Assembly: GCA_965198755.1 (NCBI GenBank)
Contig: OZ240673.1
Coordinates: 2,108,001-2,172,000 of the forward strand
Direction of reading: 5' to 3'
Length of the DNA stretch: 64,000 nucleotides
DNA from: BOG-908 sp963692875
Lineage (GTDB): Bacteria; Pseudomonadota; Alphaproteobacteria; Acetobacterales; Acetobacteraceae
The notes under the pieces are model-generated. The model made no database searches. It had not been told where the DNA came from and worked only from the letters and a program-made list of their open reading frames with translations. Positions 26,540-35,552 of the stretch are shown here, piece after piece (the first letter of the stretch is position 1; every line of letters begins with the position of its first letter). Position numbers and translations under genes: made by a program.

Positions 26540-28804
26540 ATGGACGACGACGCACACGCAACCCTCCGCCCTGTCGGCGAGGAAGCCCGCAAGAGCCACG
26601 CCCGGCGCATCGAGGACGGCTTCGTGGCCCGCTACCTCTCCGGCGCCCACATCCTCGACATCGGCTACAAGGGCTACATCGACGACGCCGTGCCGATCGT
26701 GACGCAGGCCATCGGCGTGGAGCTCGACTACCCCGGCTATGACGGGCGCACCCTGCCCTTCGCAGAGGGCTCGCAGGACGCGGTGTTCGCCAGCCACTGC
26801 CTGGAACACATCGACGACTTCGTGGGCGCGCTGGGCGACTGGTTCCGCGTGCTGAAGGTCGGCGGCTTCCTCGTCGTCATGGTGCCGCACCAGTTCCTCT
26901 ACGAGAAGCGCAGGACGCCTCCCTCGCGCTTCAACGACGACCACCGGCGCTTCTACACCCCGGCCTCGCTGATGGGCGAGGTGGAGGCCGCACTGCCGCC
27001 CAACGCCTACCGGCTGCGCCACCTCGCCGACAACGACCGGCACTACGACTACGCGATCCCGCCCGGCACCCACGCCGGCGGCTGCTACGAGATCGAGCTG
27101 GTGGTCGAGAAGATCGCGGTGCCGGACTGGAGCATCGAGGACCGCCGCAAGCAGGCCGAGGACGGCGTGACGGTGTCCGAGGCGTTTCGGACCGCACCCA
27201 CCGACGGCGTGGTCCGGCCGCGCTCCGGCGGCACGCTGCAGACGCAGGTGCGCAAGGCGGTGCCCTGGGACGTGGCGGTCTACGATTTCGGCCACGCGCA
27301 GACCCAGCAACGCCGCATCCTCGCCCTGCAGCTCGGCCACCTGGGCGACTTCATCATCGGCCTGCCCGCCCTGCGCCAGCTGCGCGAGGCGTTCCCGTCC
27401 GACCACATCACCCTGGTCACCGGCACCTGGAACCGTCATGTGGCCGAGCGCACCGGCCTGGCAGACGAGGTGGCCACCCACGACCACTTCCCCGAAGTGG
27501 CACGGCAGTGGAACGGCCGCCCGGTGCAGGACGCCGACGCCTTCGCCAGGGCGGCGCCCGGCCGCTACGACGTCGCCATCGACCTGCGAGTGGACCCCGA
27601 CACGCGCCACCTGCTCGAACACGCCGACGCCGCCCTGCGCGCCGGCATCGGCACCGCGGCACGCTTCCCCTACCTCGACGCGGCGCTGCCGATCAGCAGC
27701 ACGGCACAGGTCAGCCCCGGCGGGCCGGACAGCATCATGCTGCCGCCGGGCCGTTTCCACTCGCGCATGTCCAGCCCGGGCGCGTTCCACCAGACCCACA
27801 ACTACCGCCTGACCAACGCGCACGTGGTCTTCGGGCCGCAGCTGCTGCTGCCGGCCGGCCGCTACCGCGCCACCTTCGGCCTGTCGCTTACCGGCCTGCG
27901 CACCAGCCCGCGGCCGCTGCGGATCATGCTCGACGTGATGCAGAGCGGTGCGCACACCTTGGCAGAGCGCGTGTTCGCCGAGGCGGAGGTCCCGCGCGAG
28001 ATGGGCGAGAGCCTGTTTCTCGACTTCGACCAGGACAACGACGGCGCCCCGCTGGACTTCCGGGTGCACATCGTCGGCCGGCCGCTGCTCGCCACTTTGG
28101 CGTTCGGCGGCGTGCGGCTGGACCGGCAAGCGGCGGAGGGTGTCGTGCGGCGCCGGCCCGGCAGCCTGCACATCGGCGAACAGCTCTCTCTGCTGGTGCA
28201 GCTCGTCGCCGACCGCACCCGCGCCCTCTACCCGCCGCAGCCCGACGCGCCGGCCGCACCCTCCCTGCCGGCCCAGGTCAGCCTGCCGGCGGCGCGCTAC
28301 CGCGTCGTCGTCGCACCGGTCAGCAACTCCGACCTGCGCGACTGGCCGCCCGAGCACTACGCGGCGCTGGTCGGCATGCTGGCCGAGCGCCTGGACTGCG
28401 CCGTGCTGCTGACCGGCGCGCGCTCGCAGGCGGCCACCCTCGGCCGCATCGCGCGCGACAGCGGCGCCGGCGACCGCGTGGTCGACCTCGCCGGCCGCAC
28501 CGAGTGGGCGGACCTGCCTGCCCTCCTGCGCGGCGCCGACCTGGTGGTCTGCAACAACTCTGGCGTCGCGCACCTGGCCGCCTCGCTCGGCGTGCGCACG
28601 CTGGCGCTGTACTCGGCGAGCCACCAGCCGCAGGAATGGGGCCCGCGCGGTGCGCAGTCGCGCGCGCTGATGGCGGTGGTGCCGTGCTCGCCCTGCGGCC
28701 TGGACCGGCTGGCCGAGTGCCCGCACGAGCACGCCTGCATGCAGGGGCTGACACCGGAGACGGTCTTTGCGCAGGTGGCGGAGTGGCTGGGCGACGGCGC
28801 TTGA
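26540..28804 (+). CDS. Methyltransferase fused to GT9 glycosyltransferase
   Basis: 754 residues; AGGGAGG lies about eight bases upstream of the ATG. Residues about 20-190 are a class I SAM methyltransferase (HILDIGYKGYI; VFASHCLEHIDDFVGALGDW). From about 262 a GT9 domain begins (LALQLGHLGDFIIGLPALRQ). It is split by a beta-rich insert of roughly 170 residues (about 390-560) before the second Rossmann half (VVCNNSGVAHLAASLGVRTL). It ends with the same type of Cys motif (C-S-P-C ... H-A-C-M) as the protein at 18710. It probably adds heptose-like sugar to LPS or capsule and may methylate it. The IS element and repeat lie just upstream. Confidence 0.85.
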   Translation: MDDDAHATLRPVGEEARKSHARRIEDGFVARYLSGAHILDIGYKGYIDDAVPIVTQAIGVELDYPGYDGRTLPFAEGSQDAVFASHCLEHIDDFVGALGDWFRVLKVGGFLVVMVPHQFLYEKRRTPPSRFNDDHRRFYTPASLMGEVEAALPPNAYRLRHLADNDRHYDYAIPPGTHAGGCYEIELVVEKIAVPDWSIEDRRKQAEDGVTVSEAFRTAPTDGVVRPRSGGTLQTQVRKAVPWDVAVYDFGHAQTQQRRILALQLGHLGDFIIGLPALRQLREAFPSDHITLVTGTWNRHVAERTGLADEVATHDHFPEVARQWNGRPVQDADAFARAAPGRYDVAIDLRVDPDTRHLLEHADAALRAGIGTAARFPYLDAALPISSTAQVSPGGPDSIMLPPGRFHSRMSSPGAFHQTHNYRLTNAHVVFGPQLLLPAGRYRATFGLSLTGLRTSPRPLRIMLDVMQSGAHTLAERVFAEAEVPREMGESLFLDFDQDNDGAPLDFRVHIVGRPLLATLAFGGVRLDRQAAEGVVRRRPGSLHIGEQLSLLVQLVADRTRALYPPQPDAPAAPSLPAQVSLPAARYRVVVAPVSNSDLRDWPPEHYAALVGMLAERLDCAVLLTGARSQAATLGRIARDSGAGDRVVDLAGRTEWADLPALLRGADLVVCNNSGVAHLAASLGVRTLALYSASHQPQEWGPRGAQSRALMAVVPCSPCGLDRLAECPHEHACMQGLTPETVFAQVAEWLGDGA

Positions 28805-28810
28805 TGAACG

Positions 28811-28957
28811 GAAGCAAGCAAGGCAAGCGGTTCTTTTTTGAAAAAAAGAACCAAAAAACTTTTGGTCCCGCTGTCGCGCGCTGCAGAAACCTCCGCGACA
28901 GCAGGGACAAAAGTCTTTTGCTTCTTTTCTTCAGAAAAGAAGGCCTTGCCTTCCTTA
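28811..28957. repeat. Composite palindromic repeat, copy 11 (complete)
   Basis: GGTTC left arm, centre of the GCAGAAACCTCCGCGACAGC type, CTGAAG-loop right arm. It lies between the methyltransferase-GT9 gene and the GT4 gene. Confidence 0.85.
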
Positions 28958-28984
28958 CTCCGCACCGCCGGCCCTAGCCGCCGC

Positions 28985-30085
28985 ATGCAAGCCAAGCCCG
29001 CCCACATCGTGCAGGTCTCGCCCGTCTCCTACACCAGGCAGGGCGTCATCGGCGGCGGCGAGCGCCTGGCGCTCTACATCGACGCGGCGCTGCACATGGC
29101 CGCTGCCCAGGCCGGCCTCGCGGTCACCGCCACGCTGCTCACGCTCGACGGCCACCTGCCAACCGGCGACGGCCAGGCGCGCCGGTCAACCGTCGCAGGA
29201 CGCGCCTGGGACGTGCACAGCCTGGATGCCGACGAGCTCACGCAGCGGCTTCGCCCGGCCGATGCGGTCTACGTGAACCAGTGCCTGACGCCGGTGGGGA
29301 TGTTCGTCGCCGCGCATGCCAGGCTGCTGGGCAAGCGCGTGTTCGGTTCGGATTCCGGCGGCGGCGAGATGCGCCTGCTGGAGTACAACTCAGAGGCCAT
29401 CACGGTCTACAATGCGGTCCACGCGGTCAGCGCCTTTGCCGCCTCCGCCTTCGAAGGCCTGCCGGTGGCCGTGCACGTCATCCCCGGCCCCATCGACACG
29501 GCGCTGCACCGCCCGCCGCCGCCGGGTGCGCCGGCGCGCGACGAGACGCAGGTCGTCTCGGTCGGCCGCATCATTCCCCACAAGGGTTACGAGCGGACGA
29601 TCCGCGCGCTGCCATCCGGCATGCGCCTGACCATCGTCGGCCAGCACTACGACGCCGCCTATCTCGGCTTCCTGCGGTCCAGCGCGCAGGGCAAGGACGT
29701 GGTGTTCGACGACACGCTCGACGACGCGGCGGTGCGCGGCCTGCTGCACCGCGCCGGCACGGTGGTGCAGGCCTCTAGCCACGTGGACTACGCTGGCCGC
29801 TACGCGCACAAGCCGGAGTTGCTGGGACTGGCGCCGCTGGAAGCCCTTGCCAGCGGCGCGCCGACGCTGGTGAGCGACGCCGCCTGCCTGCCGGAACTGG
29901 CCGCACTGCCCGGCTGCAGGGTGTTCCACGACGAGGCGGAGCTGGCCGCCATGCTGCGCGAGCGGGTTGCCGGCCGGATGCAGGCGCCGGATGCGGCAGA
30001 GATGCACGCGCAGGTGGACCGGCGTTACGGCCCCGCTGTGGTGGGCGCCGGATTGCTGGCGATGATGGGCCTGGCGGCACCATGA
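28985..30085 (+). CDS. GT4-like glycosyltransferase
   Basis: 366 residues. N-terminal half begins HIVQVSPVSYTRQGVIGGGE, with the acceptor-side Gly loop. The C-terminal half has VVSVGRIIPHKGYERTIRAL and ELLGLAPLEALASGAPTLVS, the donor-binding E-x7-E-like region of retaining GT-B enzymes. No membrane segment. ATG 28985 is chosen because the open frame upstream is only repeat sequence. Its stop overlaps the next start (ATGA). Confidence 0.87.
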   Translation: MQAKPAHIVQVSPVSYTRQGVIGGGERLALYIDAALHMAAAQAGLAVTATLLTLDGHLPTGDGQARRSTVAGRAWDVHSLDADELTQRLRPADAVYVNQCLTPVGMFVAAHARLLGKRVFGSDSGGGEMRLLEYNSEAITVYNAVHAVSAFAASAFEGLPVAVHVIPGPIDTALHRPPPPGAPARDETQVVSVGRIIPHKGYERTIRALPSGMRLTIVGQHYDAAYLGFLRSSAQGKDVVFDDTLDDAAVRGLLHRAGTVVQASSHVDYAGRYAHKPELLGLAPLEALASGAPTLVSDAACLPELAALPGCRVFHDEAELAAMLRERVAGRMQAPDAAEMHAQVDRRYGPAVVGAGLLAMMGLAAP

Positions 30086-31323
30086 AGATCCTGGTGCTCA
30101 GCAACCTCTACCCGCCGGGCTTCATCGGCGGCTACGAGCTGGGCGCGGCGGAGACCGTCGCCGGCTTGCAGGCGAAGGGGCACGAGGTGGAGGTGCTGAC
30201 CTCCAGCTACACGGTGGACGACAGCGGCGGCGACCTGGGCGCGGAGGGCGCGCCGGTAATCCACCGCAGCCTCGACTGCACCGGTCCTAGCCGGTCGCCG
30301 CAGGAAGACAGCTGGCCGGGCGGCTTCGTGCTGCCGCGCAACCTGCGCGAGCTGGCGGGCGCGTTGCAGACGCTGCAGCCGGACGCGGTGCTGTGCTGCA
30401 ACCTGGCGGGCCTGGGGGCGCCGTCGGTGCTGCGCCTGCTGGTCGCCAGCGGCGTCCGGCCGGTGGTGTACATGATGGACCATGTGCTGGAGAAACTGTG
30501 CGCCGAGCCGGCCCGGCGACGCGGCTTCGAGCGTGTGTTCTCGTCGGCCGACTGGCCGGATCTGGTACGTTTCCTCTACGTCTCGCAGAACCTGCGCGAC
30601 GAGGTGGAGGCCACGCTGGGGTTCCCGCTAGCACACGGCCAGATCGTGCCGCTCTGGTTCGACCGCGCGGCGGAGGCGGACGTAGTGGCGCGAGACGGCC
30701 CGCCACGCTTCGTGTTCGCCTCCCGCGTGGCCGCCCACAAGGGAATCGGCATCCTGCTCGACGCCTGCCGCCTGGTGCTCGACGCCGGTCAGGCGGACTT
30801 CTCGGTGGACATTTTCGGCGCTGGGGACGTGCCGGCGACCCTGCAGCGTATCGTGGCCATGCGGCTGGCGGGCCAGGTGCGCTACGCCGGCTCGCTGGAA
30901 AAGGCGGCGCTGATGCCGAAGCTGCGGGACTACGACGCGCTGCTGCTGCCCACCTGGCACCGCGAGCCGTTCCCCTACGTCGTGGCGGAGGCGGCTGCCG
31001 CCGGCTGCATTCCGGTCATGACCTACGGCATCGGCGCGGCCGAGTGGTTCCTCGACGGCATCGACTGCCTCAAGATCGCCCGCGAACCGGCAGCATTGCA
31101 GGCGGCCATGATGCGGGTGATGGGAATGCCGCCGGAAGAACGCACCGGCATGCGGCTGCGCGCGCTGGCAGTCGCACGCCGGTTCTTCCGCTTCGACGAC
31201 GCGCTGTCCCGGGTGGAAGCCGCGCTGGCCGAGGCCGCAGGACAGCCGACCCACCCGCCCCGCGCGATGGAGGCCGCGATGGCCGTCCTGACCGACGTAT
31301 GGAGGACGCGTCCAGATGGCTGA
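30082..31323 (+). CDS. GT4 glycosyltransferase
   Basis: 413 residues. MKILVLSNLYPPGFIGGYEL is the classic start of a GT4 enzyme, with the Gly-rich acceptor loop. FVFASRVAAHKGIGILLDAC and EPFPYVVAEAAAAGCIPVMT are the donor-site motifs. It overlaps the previous gene by four bases and the next gene by eight, so three genes form one translation unit for glycan assembly. Confidence 0.9.
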   Translation: MKILVLSNLYPPGFIGGYELGAAETVAGLQAKGHEVEVLTSSYTVDDSGGDLGAEGAPVIHRSLDCTGPSRSPQEDSWPGGFVLPRNLRELAGALQTLQPDAVLCCNLAGLGAPSVLRLLVASGVRPVVYMMDHVLEKLCAEPARRRGFERVFSSADWPDLVRFLYVSQNLRDEVEATLGFPLAHGQIVPLWFDRAAEADVVARDGPPRFVFASRVAAHKGIGILLDACRLVLDAGQADFSVDIFGAGDVPATLQRIVAMRLAGQVRYAGSLEKAALMPKLRDYDALLLPTWHREPFPYVVAEAAAAGCIPVMTYGIGAAEWFLDGIDCLKIAREPAALQAAMMRVMGMPPEERTGMRLRALAVARRFFRFDDALSRVEAALAEAAGQPTHPPRAMEAAMAVLTDVWRTRPDG

Positions 31324-32767
31324 GCACGGTGCCGAGGTGCAGGCGCAGACGCGGCTGGCGCAGGCAGAGCTGATCGACGCAGGTTTCCGCCCGGCGCGCG
31401 CGGCCGGCCCGGTCCGCCTGCTGCGGCGGCTGGTCTGGCCGTTCGTCAGGCCCTTCCACTTCCACACGCTCGACCGCGTCGCCGCGGCCGACGCCGCCAT
31501 CGCGCGGCTTGAGGCCGAGGTGAGGCGCCTGTCCGGCCTGGTGACGGACCCGGCCAGGCTGCACGCCCTGGAAGTCAGGCTGGACACGGCCGAGGCGCGA
31601 GCGGACGCGGCTGCCGGCGACATCACCCGGCTGGAGAGTGCCCCGCCGGAAGCTGCCCCCGACACCGCCAGGCTGGACGCCTTGGAAGCCGGCATCCACG
31701 CGCTGCGCGACGCACGGCGCCCGGCGCGCGAGCAGGAGGTCGCCCGGCTCGACAGGATCGAGCAGCGGCTGGACAGCCTGGAGGTCTGGGCCGACGGGCA
31801 GCGCCGTCACCTCGAGCGCCTGGAGACGTCGCGTGACGACGACGTGGCCCGCCTAGAGACGCTGCACACGCGTCTGCGCTCCGACCTGCTGGCCATCGGC
31901 AACCGTCACGTGTGGGTGGAAGACCAGATCGCCGCGGCGCTGGAGATTGTCGAGCAATTGCGTCCGCTGCGGGAAGGGCTGTTCCTGACCGCGTTACAGG
32001 GCGGCGTTTTCCTGCTCAAGGCGGGCGACCTGATCTCCGAATCCGCGCGCCGGGACGGGGTCTGGGATCCTCACGTCGTCGACATCGCGGCACGGGTGTC
32101 CGACGTGGTGCGCGGCAGGACGGCGCCGTCCGCCAAGCACCTGGCCATCGACGTGGGGGCGCATTTCGGGCTGATCACCGTCGCCATCGCCAAGCTGTTC
32201 GACACGGTCTTCAGCTTCGAGCCCAACATTTTCAACGCGGGGCTGCTGCGGGTGAACGTCCTGCTCAACGGCCTGGACGGCAGGGTGGAGGTCCGGCGCG
32301 AGGCCGCGTCCGACCGTGAGGGCAGCCTGTCGCTGGCACCCAGCGACCGCCAGGAGATACCGCTTCCGCTCGACGACCAGGGCCGGTTTGCGCCGGGCGT
32401 CGCCAGCAACCTCGGCGCCTACAGCTTCGTGCAGGACGGAACCGGGTTGTCGCAGGCCAACGCGGTCGCGCTGGACACGCTGGCGCTGGACGGCGTCGCC
32501 TTCATCAAGGTGGACGCGCAGGGCGCTGACGGCCTGGTCCTGCTGGGCGCCATGCAGACCATCGCGCGCTGCCGTCCCTGGGTGGTCTTCGAGTGGGAGG
32601 AGCATCTGGCCCAAGCCTTTGCCGTGACGTTCGCGGAGGTCGAGGCGCGGCTGAGTGGCATCGGCTACCAGGTCAGGGTGCTGCGCAGGCACAACGCCAA
32701 ACAGGTCGACTACCTGGCGTTGCCGGAAGAGGAGGCGGGAACGGTGGCGGATGATTGGGCGACGTGA
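31316..32767 (+). CDS. FkbM-family methyltransferase with long N-terminal coiled coil
   Basis: 483 residues. Residues about 1-210 are basic then strongly coiled-coil (RLEAEVRRLSGLVTDPARLH; RLDRIEQRLDSLEVWADGQR). A SAM-dependent FkbM domain follows (about 270-470), with AIDVGAHFGLITVAIAKLF, VFSFEPNIFNAGLLRVNVLL and FIKVDAQGADGLVLLGAM. FkbM enzymes O-methylate sugars or polyketides. The coiled coil may hold the enzyme in a multi-protein complex with the other coiled-coil proteins of this region; that is inference. Confidence 0.87.
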   Translation: MAEHGAEVQAQTRLAQAELIDAGFRPARAAGPVRLLRRLVWPFVRPFHFHTLDRVAAADAAIARLEAEVRRLSGLVTDPARLHALEVRLDTAEARADAAAGDITRLESAPPEAAPDTARLDALEAGIHALRDARRPAREQEVARLDRIEQRLDSLEVWADGQRRHLERLETSRDDDVARLETLHTRLRSDLLAIGNRHVWVEDQIAAALEIVEQLRPLREGLFLTALQGGVFLLKAGDLISESARRDGVWDPHVVDIAARVSDVVRGRTAPSAKHLAIDVGAHFGLITVAIAKLFDTVFSFEPNIFNAGLLRVNVLLNGLDGRVEVRREAASDREGSLSLAPSDRQEIPLPLDDQGRFAPGVASNLGAYSFVQDGTGLSQANAVALDTLALDGVAFIKVDAQGADGLVLLGAMQTIARCRPWVVFEWEEHLAQAFAVTFAEVEARLSGIGYQVRVLRRHNAKQVDYLALPEEEAGTVADDWAT

Positions 32768-32771
32768 GGCA

Positions 32772-32878
32772 GACAGCAAGCCTGCTTTCGAGGCAAAAGG
32801 CTTTGCCCCGGCTGTCGCGGACGCTGACATGCGAAAGGTTTCTGGTTCTCTGCGAAAAGAACTGCCTGCCTTTCCTCC
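32772..32878. repeat. Palindromic repeat copy 12 (strongly decayed)
   Basis: Recognisable as CAGCAAGCCTGCTTTCGAGG, GGCTGTCGCGGAC and a right end GAACTGCCTGCCTTTCC, but both hairpins are mispaired. Confidence 0.6.
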
Positions 32879-32912
32879 TGCTGTGAACAGGACGACGCGA
32901 CGAACCCCAGAC

Positions 32913-33040
32913 AGGCAAGCCAAGCGGTTTTTGAAAGAAACGTCTGTTCCCTTGAACGCGCGCTACAGGAACCTCCGCGACAGCAGAGACAAAAGTCTTT
33001 TGCTTCTTTTCTTCAGAAAAGAAGGCCTTGCTTAGCTTCC
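32913..33040. repeat. Palindromic repeat copy 13 (decayed left arm)
   Basis: Left arm eroded to AAGCGGTTTTTGAAAG; centre GGAACCTCCGCGACAGCAG; right arm an intact CTGAAG-loop hairpin ending GAAGGCCTTGCTTAGC. Confidence 0.75.
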
Positions 33041-33282
33041 CATCGCGAGAAGAAACCCGGTGCCCAACGCGCATCCCCACTGCGGGCACTGCCTGACCGG
33101 CCGGAACGCGGCGAGCCTCTCGGTCGCCGGCGACCGCGTCCGGTGACGCATACATCCTGCCCGGCGTGATCCTGTCGCTGATCGCATCGGCCTGGTGACC
33201 GCCATCTTGGGACGCACGCTCTCGCCGGCCACCTCGCACGGTGGCACCACCGCTGCTTCGCCTTCAACACCAGCCAGCAGAA

Positions 33283-33480
33283 CTATAGCGTGAGCTGTCG
33301 GGCATCGAGCGGCGCCCGGACCACGTGGAAACCGGCAGCGTTCAACGCCGCGGCCAAATGCCACCCGGCCGCGCCGATGACGTAAGGCGGCCCGCCGCTG
33401 GTCTGCAGCACCGCCTCGTCCAGGATGGCGGCGACCTCTTCAAAGGAGACCGGCTCGGGAAGCGGCGGAAGGAACGGCAT
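33283..33480 (-). CDS. Possible small protein, 65 residues
   Basis: Reads MPFLPPLPEPVSFEEVAAIL and ends APLDARQLTL. The composition is that of a real protein (balanced, GC-rich third positions, GGPPYVIGAAGWHLAAALNA), but no ribosome-binding site is clear and the frame is open further upstream. It could also be the surviving 3' end of a longer gene. No family recognised. Confidence 0.4.
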   Translation of the reverse strand: MPFLPPLPEPVSFEEVAAILDEAVLQTSGGPPYVIGAAGWHLAAALNAAGFHVVRAPLDARQLTL

Positions 33481-33970
33481 GGCAGCAGCTAAGCATGAGA
33501 ACATAACGCGAACAACCCCGACGTGGTATCGCTCCTTTGCAAATGGGCAAAGGCGAATTCTCAACCTGGAGTTGTTAGGTGGCCGAGGACATGTGACGTA
33601 GGTGAGTTGCTCGCCGGCAGCCTGACGCAGTCCGCCTCCAGGTCCTGAACGCAGCGGGCAGGGCGGCACTTGCAACTGCAGGAGCACGGGACCGGCAAAT
33701 CGCCTTGTTCCTCGCAGGCACCCGCATGCCGGGCGAAACTGAATGCGAGACGGGAAATCGCGCCAGCGCGATCCTCGTCGTCCCGACGAGTCTCGCCGCG
33801 CTTGAAATCAGGCGTGTGTGCAATCGATGATTCCCGCCGGACCGGACTCCGCCTGTTCGACAAGCCCCGGTTCTGCTGTGGCTCTCATAGGTCCGTGTAG
33901 GCGCAGGAAAAAGGAGTGACGTTCTCGTCCGCGAGACCAGTTAGCAGAGTGCAGACGCAACCGACTGCAA

Positions 33971-35494
33971 ATGCTTGCTGCGTCGGAAGACATCTTAGAA
34001 CTGGACCTCGCGTTGGCGGAGAACTCGCTTACCGTATTGCTGTCGCGGCTCGATTTCGGTTGGATCACGACGCTTCACATCCTGTATCCGCCGCTGACGA
34101 TCGGCCTCGCGGCGATGCTGTTCATCGGCGAGCTGCTCTGGATCCGCAACTCGGACGACCACTGGTATCGGCTGTGCCGCTTTTTCGAACGGCTGCTCAT
34201 CATCAACTTCGCCGCCGGCGTCGCGACCGGCATCACCATGGAGCTGGCGTTCGGCATCCTCTACGGCCCGTTCTCCGAAGCCTCCGGTCCGTTCTTCGGC
34301 CAGGTTCTCGGTTACGAGACGATCACCGCCTTCATGTACGAGGCCGGGTTCATCGGGCTGATGATCTTCGGCTGGGGCAAGATCAGCCGGCGGATGCACC
34401 TGTTCGCGACCTTCAACGTGGCACTCTCGTCCAGCCTGTCCGCGCTCTGGATACTGGTGGCGAACTCCTGGATGCAGACGCCGACCGGGGTCACGCTCCG
34501 TCACGGCGTGTTCGTCGTCAAGGATTGGTGGCGCGCCATCATCAACCCAGACGTCATCTACGCCTTTCCGCACATGCTGGTCGCCTCGTTCGAGGTGGCG
34601 CTCGGCTTCGTCGCCGGCGTGTCGGCCTACTACCTGCTGAAGCAGCGCCACGTGGCGATGTTCCAACGCTCGCTGAGGGGCGCGGTGCTGGCGCTGCTGG
34701 TCGTGGCACCGCTGCAGGTCTGGCTCGGTGACGGCATGGGGCTGACGGTCTCGCACGACCAGCCGACGGTGCTGGCCGCGATGGAGGGGCACTGGCACGC
34801 CAGGAACCCGGACGGCAGCCCCAACACCGCCTGGAACCTGCTCGCCTGGCCGAACGCGGCCGGCGACGGCAACGCCTGGGCGATCAAGATCCCGCACGTG
34901 CTGAGCCTGCTCGAGACCCATACCTGGAACGGCACCGTCCACGGCATGGACGAGTACAGGCCGCAGGACCGGCCGCCGATGCTGGTCCCGTTCTACGGTT
35001 TCCGAGTCATGGTCGCCTGCGGGATGTTCATGGTCCTCATGGCGGTCTGGGGCACAGTGCTGGTCGTGCGCAACCGGCTGGCCACGAGGACGGCAGCAGC
35101 CAACAAGTGGTTCCTCCGTGCCACCGTGTTCGCCGCCTTCGTGCCGTTCATCTCGGTGTGGGTCGGCTGGTGGACCCGCGAAGTCGGGCGCCAGCCATGG
35201 GTGGTTTTCGGCCTGATGCGCACCGCAGAGGGCGTCAGCCACATGTCGGTCGCCCAGGAGCTGCTCTGGCTGGTCGGCTACATGGGGTTCGAGCTGATGG
35301 TCTGGGGCGCCACCTGGTGGTTCCTGGCCAAGATCATCCATGACGGCCCGGCCTTGAATAATCCGATCCCCCACGAGGGCAACCAGCCCCTCGGCACGCC
35401 GGCACAGGGCGGCTCGCCGGGGAACGGCATGGTGGAGACGCCGAAGGCGCAAACACCCGTCCGGCCGGGCCACCCGAGCCCGATGCCGGCATGA
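33971..35494 (+). CDS. cydA: bd-type quinol oxidase subunit I
   Basis: 507 residues, about nine membrane helices. The haem-ligand region is visible as GWITTLHILYPPLTIGLAAM with His36, and VGRQPWVVFGLMRTAEGV is the conserved quinol/haem segment. The loop between helices 6 and 7 is short, as in the cyanide-insensitive CioA group, so CioA is an equally good name. It oxidises quinol and reduces oxygen at high affinity in the inner membrane. It is followed 58 bp later by subunit II. The C-terminal 45 residues are a hydrophilic Pro/Gly tail. Confidence 0.93.
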   Translation: MLAASEDILELDLALAENSLTVLLSRLDFGWITTLHILYPPLTIGLAAMLFIGELLWIRNSDDHWYRLCRFFERLLIINFAAGVATGITMELAFGILYGPFSEASGPFFGQVLGYETITAFMYEAGFIGLMIFGWGKISRRMHLFATFNVALSSSLSALWILVANSWMQTPTGVTLRHGVFVVKDWWRAIINPDVIYAFPHMLVASFEVALGFVAGVSAYYLLKQRHVAMFQRSLRGAVLALLVVAPLQVWLGDGMGLTVSHDQPTVLAAMEGHWHARNPDGSPNTAWNLLAWPNAAGDGNAWAIKIPHVLSLLETHTWNGTVHGMDEYRPQDRPPMLVPFYGFRVMVACGMFMVLMAVWGTVLVVRNRLATRTAAANKWFLRATVFAAFVPFISVWVGWWTREVGRQPWVVFGLMRTAEGVSHMSVAQELLWLVGYMGFELMVWGATWWFLAKIIHDGPALNNPIPHEGNQPLGTPAQGGSPGNGMVETPKAQTPVRPGHPSPMPA

Positions 35495-35552
35495 CGCCGC
35501 CCGACGCCCGCGCCAGCCTCCATCCAGCACGCAACCCCGGAGCCCGCTTCGT

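Larger units (their letters stand above)
32879..33970. other. Gene-poor stretch upstream of the oxidase operon
   Basis: About 1.1 kb with one repeat copy, one possible small minus-strand gene (33283-33480) and otherwise no convincing reading frame. Around 33060-33130 the plus strand reads like a broken piece of coding sequence (HPHCGHCLTGRNAASLSVAG, then a stop); I could not assign it. The last 300 bp probably hold the cydA promoter, but I see no clear FNR/Anr-type site. Confidence 0.5.

Noticed and set aside
33670..33900. Plus-strand frame of 76 codons before cydA
   Set aside because: Arg/Ser/Cys-rich with no hydrophobic core, typical of a chance frame in GC-rich DNA.
34000..35530. Long minus-strand open frame opposite cydA
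   Set aside because: It is a shadow frame of the conserved oxidase gene; the plus-strand protein has clear family motifs.
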